Shown here: in pieces, positions 56,438 through 64,000 of the stretch
Layout: the number at the start of each line of letters is the position of its first letter
Numbering within the stretch: the first letter of the stretch is position 1
Source: Podospora pseudocomata
Lineage: Eukaryota > Ascomycota > Sordariomycetes > Sordariales > Podosporaceae
Direction of reading: 5' to 3'
Assembly: GCF_035222375.1 (NCBI RefSeq)
Contig: NC_085890.1
Span: 2,356,001-2,420,000 of the forward strand
Length of the DNA: 64,000 bases
Notes under the pieces: model-generated
Databases searched by the model: none
What the model was told of the DNA's origin: nothing
What the model saw: only the letters and a program-made list of their open reading frames with translations
Translations under genes and position numbers: made by a program

Positions 56438-58658
56438 ATGGCCAAATACGCCAACCCTCCCCAGGACCCCCCCCTGTTCACCGGCACCAAGGACTCCATC
56501 GTCGCCGACTCCAAGGCTCTCTGCGACAACACACGCTCCCTGCTCGACAAGCTCGTTGCTGAGATCAAGCCGAACGACGCTGCCACCTTCGAGTCCGTCC
56601 TCCGCCCCCAGATCGAAGACGAGAATCAGAGCTCGCTATCGGCCCGCATCCTTGGCTTCTACCAGTATGTCAGCGCCGATGCCGCCCTGCGCGATGCCAG
56701 CACCGAGGCCGAGAAGATTATGGACGAGTTCGGCATCGAGGTCAGCATGCGCGAGGACGTCTTCAAGCTTGTCGATGCCGTCTACAAGAACAGCGGGCTT
56801 GCTGAGAGCAAGGAACAGCACAAGGACCGTCTGATCACCGAAGAGCTGGCCAAGAGCACCGGTCTGGAGAGCGTTGAGAGCGCCAGACTGTTGGAGAAGG
56901 AACACAAGAGCTACATCAAGAATGGCCTCGGTCTTCCCGAGGGTGAGAAGAGGGACCGCTTCAAGGAGATCAAGAAGAAGCTTAGCCAAATCAGCATTGC
57001 CTTCCAGAAGAACCTCAACGAGGAGAATGGCGGCCTCTGGTTCACCCTAGAGGAGCTCGATGGCGTTCCGCAGGATGTCTTGGACGGCCTGGAGAAGGGC
57101 ACCGGCGAGAACGAGGGCAAGCTACGTCTCTCCTTCAAGTACCCCGACCTCTTCCCCACCCTCAAATTTGCCAAGAACCCCGAAACTCGCCGCAAGGTGT
57201 TCATCGCGAACGAAAACAAGTGCAACGACAATGTTGAGCTGTTCCGTGAGGCTATCGAGCTTCGTGACGAGGCCGCTCGTCTGCTCGGTTACCCTGACCA
57301 CGCCACCTTCCGCATTGAGGACAAGATGGCCAAGACGACCAAGACTGTTCTTGACTTCTTGAACGATCTCAAGGAGCGTCTCGGCCCCGGTGGTCTCAAG
57401 GAAATCGAACACCTCAAGGAGCTGAAGAAGAAGGACCACGAGGAGCGCGGTCTCCCGTACGATGGCAACTACTATCTCTGGGATCACCGTTACTACGACC
57501 GCCTGATGATTGAGAAGGAGTACAGCATTGATGAGAATGCGATTGCTGAGTACTTCCCAATCACCTCCACCATCGAGGGCATGCTCAAGATCTTTGAGAC
57601 GCTCTTTGGCCTCGTTTTCAACCAGTTGACTCCCGAGGACCGCGCGCGTATCTCGCCTACCGGGAAGGCTGAGGATATCGCGTGGCATGAGGATGTTATC
57701 ATCTTTAGCGTGTGGGACGACAAGTCGGAGGGTGAAGGGTTCGTCGGGTACCTGTACCTGGATCTCCATCCCCGTCAAGGCAAGTATGGCCACGCCGCCA
57801 ACTTCAACCTGCAGCCTGGCTTCATCCAGGCCAACGGTTCAAGACGCTACCCCGCCACTGCCTTGGTATGCAACTTCTCCAAGCCCACCAAGGAGAAGCC
57901 TTCTCTCCTCAAGCACGACGAGGTTGTCACCCTCTTCCACGAGCTGGGTCACGGTATCCATGACCTTGTCGGCCGCACTCAGTATGCTCGCTACCATGGC
58001 ACTTCCACGGTTCGAGACTTTGTGGAAGCCCCCAGTCAGATGCTGGAGAACTGGTGCTGGACCCCCAGTCAGCTCAAGAGCCTGAGCAAACACTACAAGA
58101 CGGGCGAGTCGATTCCCGACGATCTTATCGAGAAGCTCATCTCGACCAAGCACGTCAACGATGCTCTCTTCAACCTGAGACAGCTGCACTTTGGCCTGTT
58201 CGACATGACGGTTCACACACCCAAGTCGCACGAGGAGCTCAAGAAGCTGGACATCAGCAAACTGTACAATGACCTCCGGGCGGACATTTCCAAGATCAAG
58301 GGGCCCGAGGAGCAGGGTGAGGCCAGGTAAGTTTTTTTTTATTGTCAAGGGCTCGAGTCAGTTTTCAATGCTAACTGTTGTTTGTAGCAACTGGGGTAAT
58401 GGTCAGGCGACGTTTGGGCACTTGATTGGGGGTTATGATGCGGGCTATTATGGTTATCTGAGCTCGCAGGTGTATTCGACTGACATGTTTTATACCAAGT
58501 TCAAGAAGGACCCGATGAACGGGGTGGAGGGGAGGAGGTACAGGCATACGGTGCTGGCGAAGGGGGGATCCAGGGATGAGATGGTTTCGTTGGAGGAGTT
58601 TCTTGGGCGGAAGCCGAGTTCGGAGGCTTTTTACAAGGAGTTGGGGTTGGAGGGTTGA
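56438..58658 (+). CDS. M3 family metallopeptidase (thimet oligopeptidase / saccharolysin)
   Basis: This zinc oligopeptidase trims short peptides in cytosol or mitochondria. The model is join(56438..58326, 58388..58658), 719 aa from ATG MAKYANPPQDPPLF. The active site is TLFHELGHGIHDLVG (HExxH) with the third zinc ligand Glu downstream in FVEAPSQMLENW. YYLWDHRYYDRLMIE, YLDLHPRQGKYGHAA and SSQVYSTDMF are M3A blocks. Intron 58327-58387 joins GEAR/S to NWGNGQATFGHL. The same frame is open for 112 codons upstream of the ATG and encodes a hydrophobic segment (AVFLLLFSLLLFSTVTVILA), but contains no ATG back to a stop at 56012. A longer isoform would need an upstream exon. Confidence 0.92.
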
Positions 58659-59506
58659 GAGGTGGCCGCTTTTCTTTTGTGGTTTGGGCTGGAGTACTTT
58701 GCTAGCTATCGTTATCAGGAACAATGTTGCCAGTGTATATCGTTCTCGATTGAAAAGAATTTTGGACTGGTAGATGAGGTGGCAGTTTTGCTGGGGTGAG
58801 GCTGAAAAAAAAGCTTGTTTCGAGTTTGCCACTTCCGTTTGGGTCATCTGATCTTTGTACATTACGCCTCGGCCCGCTTTCTAGTGTCTCCGAAGGGAAG
58901 TCCCGTCCCTCCATGTTGGACTACAAACGACTGCCGAGATCTTCTAGATGTTTGTAACTACCGCGAGTCATCACGTAGCAGTATTGGAGATACTTGCGCT
59001 TCCTCATTTCCGAAGTCCGGTTCTGGTTCTGGAAGCTGCAGGTGAAGGGTGAAAGGGGGAGAGACTGGCTCACCGACAACGGCGGTGGGGGGAGCTGGGT
59101 TTGGGCTGGGGATCCTGACTTGGACGGATTAGGAAGGTGAGGTATAGGATCAGCTCTTGAAGGGGCGGGTTGCCGGTGGAGGTGAGTCGTCGGTGACGGA
59201 TTTGGCTGCCGGTTGAGTAATGGGGAGAGCTTCCCTTTGGCCGTCGGCAGTTGGGAGGGGGTTGTTGTGCTGTGTGCTTTCCTGAGGTATCTGCTAGGTG
59301 GTGAGGCTGTTGGTCAGGTTGTTTGTGGGGGGGGATGGATGTGAGAGATGAGGCTGGTTGTGTACGGAGTACAATTCAACAGGAAAGGACTCAACTGACC
59401 CGTTAGGAGGAGGAGACGAAAAGGGGGTGACCAGAAGGTTTTGCAATAATGAGACAGAAACCAATGTAGGGTGAGGGTGGGAAGTGAAAAAGTACTAAAC
59501 CACGAA
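58659..59506. other. gene-free spacer
   Basis: Downstream of the peptidase. G-rich stretches near 59060-59340, no coding signal. Confidence 0.6.
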
Positions 59507-59600
59507 GCCCGATTAGCTCAGCTGGTTAGAGCGTCGTACTAATACTGGAGACAGTATGTAGTCAATGCGAAGGTCAACAGTTCAATCCTGTTATTGGGCA
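59507..59600 (+). tRNA. tRNA-Ile (AAT) with a 20-nt intron
   Basis: A cloverleaf of 74 nt after intron removal. The acceptor stem GCCCGAT pairs with ATTGGGC, with one G-T wobble. The A box is TTAGCTCAGCTGG and the B box GTTCAATCC. The anticodon loop is CTAATAA with anticodon AAT at 59541-59543. The intron is 59545-59564, in the canonical place one base 3' of the anticodon. The discriminator base is A59600. A T-rich Pol III terminator follows (TCTTTCTTTTCC). Confidence 0.92.
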
Positions 59601-60481
59601 TCTTTCTTTTCCTTTTTCCTATCTTCTTTTTCTTCTTTTTCTTGTCTATTTCTTTGCTCTCGTGGGTGTGACCTCCTGATGATTTATGTATGGCTTGGTG
59701 GTTGTGATGAATGGCTATGTGACTATTGAAATTTTGGTGTGTAGATTTAATCAAAATGAATGCTAAAAAAGCAAAGAAAAAACCATACGCATCAACACAG
59801 TGTGAGTCAAGATGTAGATTCCAAAGGTCCTGGTGGAGCATGAAGGGTGTAAGTAAGACTTGAGCTTTTTTTAACCCAAAACGAAGTTGGGCTTGGATAA
59901 GCTTGGGTGAATAGTTCCCCTTATTTTCCAATGTGGGGAGTGGGCTGCTTTGTCAGAGGGAAGCTGGCATTTTTGGTCAGGCAAATTCTATTAAATAGCG
60001 GAATGTGATATTTTGGGATATCGATTTCTTGGGGTAGATTTAATAGTGTGGTGGTTGTGCGAGGCGCTGAAAGAACAATCAGAAATGGCTACAAAACAAT
60101 CACAACCAAAGACATCAAGATTGACACATATCAGGTATCATTACTCCCCTACATCTACTTTAAAAACTCGTTGGTATCCAGTCGCGCGCAACAAAAGCAA
60201 CGCTTGATAACACAAAAGAAATACCCCTTCCCACAAGAGAAGAAAAAGAAAAAGAAAAACGCCGCTTCCGACCCAAAGCCCAACACTAAGAAAAATGCGC
60301 ACCATAAACCCCTCCAATGACCATGCCCATGCCCGATCCTTTTTGGCGATGAAACCCTCATGAATACTCCAAAGAAGACATTACCAGTTATGAGTTATGA
60401 AGGAAATGTTTGATGTCGTAAAAGGAAAATGCCAAAAACTCCAAATCGTTTTCCCCCCCAAACACCGTTGAAATGCTCAGC
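59601..60481. other. gene-free spacer
   Basis: T-rich Pol III tail to about 59650, then AT-rich DNA with no gene. AAG/AAAG-rich near 60235-60260. It ends in the 3' region of the permease. Confidence 0.6.
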
Positions 60482-61909
60482 TCAGGAGAGTGGAGCGCAG
60501 CCGAAAGAAGTACCAACGGCACCTGTCTCGTAGCGGATTGTGATGTCCTTGACAGCCGAGTAGGTGCCGAGCCCGAGAATGACCATGCCCACAATGAAAG
60601 CCACCACGTTGAGCGCACCCAGCATGATGTTCCATGGCGTCCACTTGCCCTCCTTGATGAACATGAACCACATGATGGCCGGGAAGTAGAATGTGAAGCC
60701 AGACAGGAAGATGGCAGCGCAGATGGCCAACAGGGGCGAGAAGAAGGGAATGGCCTCGGCAACGACAAAGGCGACGATTGTGATGGCGGCATCGACACCA
60801 ATCCAGGTGATCCAGCCCATGGGGGTGTTGACGTAGCGAATAACCGAGTCCTTGAACCACTTGCCATGGATGTAACGGGCGCAGACAACGGTGTTGATGC
60901 TGCCAGAGATGTAGATGACGGGGAGGGCGACACCAAAGGCAACCTTGGACATGGTGGGGCCAGCCGAGAGGAGAGCAGGGGCCTGGACATCGTGACCAAC
61001 AAAGGCGAACACGAGGGCGCCGGTGATGGTGTAGAGGAAGATCTCGAAGATGCCGAGAGAGAAGATGGCGCGGGGATAGTCGGCTGGAGTGTGCATCTCG
61101 TCCATGAAGCTGAACTGGCAAAGCGAGTAGCTGTATGCGAACACAATGTTGGTGACCGCAATGAAGCCCTCGTGCAGCGTCAAGCCCTCCTTGGGGTAGG
61201 CAGACCAGCTGACAGCAGCCAGACCGCCGTCAGCGTTGGCCGACTGGATGCCGGTCGCGATGATAGTGACACCGATGGCACCAATGATGGAGACGAAATC
61301 GACGTATCCGAGAATGGCCATTTCGGAGAAGGTGGGCGGGATGGCCAGGAGGAACAGGAGAATGCCCGAGACGACGGCAAAGACGACAGTGCAGGCGCCA
61401 TTGTTGGTCAGGTTGCCAAACATGATAGCTCCCGTCAAAACGTGGGAGGCGGTGGTGAAGGTGAGCTGCAGGACGAACATGAACGTCATGATAATGTACC
61501 CCCACTTGCCAAACATCATTCTGCCGGCGTCGGTGTAGTGGGCGATGTGGGGGTACTTGACCTTGACCTGACCGACGACATAACTGCAGTACATGGCCAA
61601 AAGACCCATGCTGACAGAAATGATGACGCCGAGAATCATGCCCAGTGATGCAAAGGCGGCCGGAAGACTGAGACTGCCCAGCGCGACGGCAGTCACGATG
61701 AGCACAACCGTCAGGCGTTTCCATCCAAGCTGGTGGAAAGCGGCCTCACCCTCTGCCAGCTTCTGTCTCTCAAAGTCGTAGTCGGCGGCGCCCCTGTTGG
61801 CGCGGACGTCACCCTCCATGGAAGAGGCATGGCCGGAGCCGGTTCTCTCGATACCGGCCTTCTCCTTCTCGGTAAGGCTCACGCCCGCGCTTGGAGTGAT
61901 TTCCGCCAT
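60482..61909 (-). CDS. neutral amino-acid permease, MTR type (AAAP family)
   Basis: An intronless 475-aa plasma-membrane transporter. The cytosolic N-terminus (about 1-60) contains AADYDFERQKLAEGEAAFHQ, then eleven hydrophobic segments starting LTVVLIVTAVALGSLSLPAA. Family blocks are HYTDAGRMMFGKWGYIIM, FAYSYSLCQFSFMDEMHTPA, HGKWFKDSVIRYVNTPMGW and a short tail TGAVGTSFGCAPLS. Neurospora MTR, which this resembles, takes up neutral aliphatic and aromatic amino acids, and loss gives methyltryptophan resistance. The start is the only N-terminal ATG of the frame. A 391-codon frame on the plus strand is a shadow. Confidence 0.93.
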   Translation of the reverse strand: MAEITPSAGVSLTEKEKAGIERTGSGHASSMEGDVRANRGAADYDFERQKLAEGEAAFHQLGWKRLTVVLIVTAVALGSLSLPAAFASLGMILGVIISVSMGLLAMYCSYVVGQVKVKYPHIAHYTDAGRMMFGKWGYIIMTFMFVLQLTFTTASHVLTGAIMFGNLTNNGACTVVFAVVSGILLFLLAIPPTFSEMAILGYVDFVSIIGAIGVTIIATGIQSANADGGLAAVSWSAYPKEGLTLHEGFIAVTNIVFAYSYSLCQFSFMDEMHTPADYPRAIFSLGIFEIFLYTITGALVFAFVGHDVQAPALLSAGPTMSKVAFGVALPVIYISGSINTVVCARYIHGKWFKDSVIRYVNTPMGWITWIGVDAAITIVAFVVAEAIPFFSPLLAICAAIFLSGFTFYFPAIMWFMFIKEGKWTPWNIMLGALNVVAFIVGMVILGLGTYSAVKDITIRYETGAVGTSFGCAPLS

Positions 61910-64000
61910 GTTGAAAAAGCCTGTCGTCCCAACACTAGGTAAACGACCCGCCTGCTGAAGCTATTGAAACTCGACAGGAGCGTGGCGTGATGGGTCGGGG
62001 TAGTGCCAGGTAGGGCGATGTGGGGATGGCGAAGTGGCGGACGGATGGGTGAAGAGTGAAGAGAGAAGAACCGAAGTCCGTGGGGAGATGGACTTTATGA
62101 ACGAGTGTTGCAGGTCAAAAATTGTTGAACAGAAAAATGACCAGGACAAGCACCATTGACACAAAGCCAGTTCCCAAAATGTGTTCCGGATTGGATGGAG
62201 AGCCGAACTGCTGGGGAAGCAGGGAAAAGAGAGAAACTTTAAAAGAAAGCGTCAAACCTCAGTTCCAAGCTCGAGTCAGGCAACGGCAAGCACATCCCTA
62301 CCATGCCGTTCATGCTCCGGCCGATCTCGGTGAACGAATTGAGGCGCGGGAACACCGGCAGGGACGTCCCATCGCCACCGAGGAGGATACCCCGATGGTT
62401 ATCCCGATGGCTGTTGCTGGCTGGCCAGTATCATCAGATGAGCAGCTGTTCACCCAACGGCCCCGGAAAGAGCCGTCCCCAGAGTTCGTGAGTAACCAGC
62501 ACCGGTCCAAAACACTAGCTTCCATTACCCAATGCCGCAGGGTCTCAAGGGCTTCGGGCTATCCTCACACGGTGTGCTGTCAAGGCCAGGACCCCTCTGC
62601 AAGCCCTAGGCTGTCCTTGCTCCTGCATGTCGCAGACGGAGTTCATGGCCGGCCGGTCCACCCTCCCCGCATGAAGCATCTCTCCCACAGGTTCTAGAAG
62701 ATGAGAAGCGGCAAACGGCGTATCTGCGAAGCCCTGTGTTCATGTGGCGGCTGGAGAATGTGTTGATTGTGGGGGCGCGGTAGCGGACATTCCAATGTGT
62801 GTACCGGTAGACGAATTGCCGTATCACTGGGAAAACACCATAGGGCAAAAACGGTTCATCTCGACAGGCCAGGAACCAGCAATGAGCCAACTGCCAGTAG
62901 CGCCGGTACTTTGGTAGCTGGTGTGGTGACGACACTGTGGGACCCCTCAAACGCAGAAAAGGCGCCGTCTCGCCAGCCTCACGCTGATGTCCGCGGCAAA
63001 GCTTATATTCCCCCTGATGCCCAATGCCAATGGCTGCGCTTGCACCGAGGAGGCACGGAGGTAGCACCCTGAAAAAGCTTGGTTCAACTGCGCTGTTCCG
63101 GACTGTCTGCGCCGTCTCCAGAGATCGTTGGAAGAGCTCGAGGTGTTAAATGGACCGGGATTCACATTCTCGGGATCCTCGATGATTCCATCTCCAGCTC
63201 AGGCGGTGAAAATTGAGATGGTCGGCAACGTGCGAGATCGGTGTTGTCTCTCCGGGATCCCATCTCTCGTTCGCTGGGGGAGGCGGTGCAAACCCCAGAA
63301 TGCAACTGCCAGTCTCCACCAGCCGCTGATGGGCGAGGCTTTTGTTGATGACCAATGCCAAACTTGTGAAGAAAACACTTAGTCACGGTTTGCTTGGACC
63401 TGTCGTATATGTTTAATGTGGCCGCCTTGGTCTCTTGGAGTCTCTTGGGCACAGCAAGCCCAGATCTTTCGGGTGATCGTCTCGGGAGTCCACATTTTGT
63501 TTTGCCTTCTCAACATGTCTCTGAGTCATCAAGTAGACCGGCACTTGAGAGGTCTGTTGTGAAGCTGAGAAAGAACGGGAGAGCGGACCATTGTTGAAGG
63601 TGGAAGAAGCCAAGAAGTTGGTTTTGGCTTCAGAAGCCGTGGAAGCATCCAATATTGACTTCATGCAAGATGCCAGGAAGTGTGCGCTTGGCACACATTC
63701 CCGAATCAAGTGAAGTCTGGGCATTGAAAAGATCACAACCCTAACCCTTCGTTGGAATCCGGTGGCACTATCTGTGGCTGAAGCGAAGCAAGGTGTGGCG
63801 CACATGAGGCTTGGCCTCCACACTGAAAGTAAACAAACGGAGCGTGTTCTAGCCAATCAACGACGTCTGGCATTTTATTGACTGCGACTTCCCTGCTCCC
63901 CCTCCAAATGTCAATGGATCCCACAGTTTGACTTTTGACACCATCACCAAACACGCGACTTGGGCCGACGATCCAAGCCTTCCTCGATTGGCCCGTGATT
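61910..64000. other. gene-free right end
   Basis: The first about 200 bp are the permease upstream region. The rest shows only short, unsupported open frames on both strands (longest 191 codons at 62122-62697, with no motif). I see no tRNA, repeat array or element here. A gene beginning beyond the window cannot be excluded. Confidence 0.5.

Noticed and set aside
60473-61648. 391-codon plus-strand frame across the MTR-type permease
   Set aside because: Shadow of the permease; the Asp/Gly/Glu-rich product is what reversed hydrophobic codons give.
62122-62697. 191-codon open frame near the right end
   Set aside because: Composition and lack of any motif or intron signals suggest chance openness.

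Overview
The window is nuclear DNA from a filamentous ascomycete. The evidence is short introns (45-146 nt) with GT/AG ends and CTNAC-like branch sites, UTR-rich spacers of 0.5-1.5 kb, and protein families typical of Sordariomycetes: a HET-domain protein, a GH5 mannanase, a Zn2Cys6 regulator, an MTR-type amino-acid permease and a Tad1-type LINE. The order Sordariales is my best guess from protein style; the species cannot be named from sequence alone.

Layout. 0-15 kb: a broken F-box-type gene at the left edge, a secreted endo-mannanase (-), a vacuolar Yvc1-type cation channel (+), a HET-domain gene with an early in-frame stop (+), a type II membrane protein (+), a class B flavin monooxygenase (+), and an F-box gene (-) that is a paralog of the left-edge gene. 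15-26.7 kb: a decayed short-chain dehydrogenase, then a nitrogen-uptake block: an amino-acid/choline-type permease (-) and an ammonium transporter (+), divergent from a 1.2 kb spacer carrying six GATA sites, with a Zn2Cys6 regulator converging on the transporter. A Cak1-like kinase (-) follows. 27-37.3 kb: housekeeping genes for the endocytic muniscin Syp1, the spindle checkpoint protein Mad1, mitochondrial Tam41 and a Pmp3-type membrane protein.

37.9-41.4 kb: the most unusual gene, a six-exon reading frame joining two near-identical Cys/His finger modules, a worn DUF3716-like Cys cluster and a C-terminal CENP-C/Mif2-type cupin domain. 41.8-47.8 kb: a 6.0 kb Tad1-type LINE, flanked by a perfect 14 bp target-site duplication and inserted about 400 bp upstream of that gene. 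It has many frame breaks but no obvious C-to-T (RIP) decay.

48.8-64 kb: a secreted beta-helix protein, a conserved fungal gene with one internal TAG, a CoA-binding-domain protein with a possible mitochondrial presequence, a myosin essential light chain, a thimet-type M3 peptidase, an intron-containing tRNA-Ile(AAT) and an MTR-type neutral amino-acid permease. The last 2 kb hold no gene I can support.

Exon coordinates were worked out by hand from splice signals and frame continuity. They should be read as models, not as transcript-confirmed structures.
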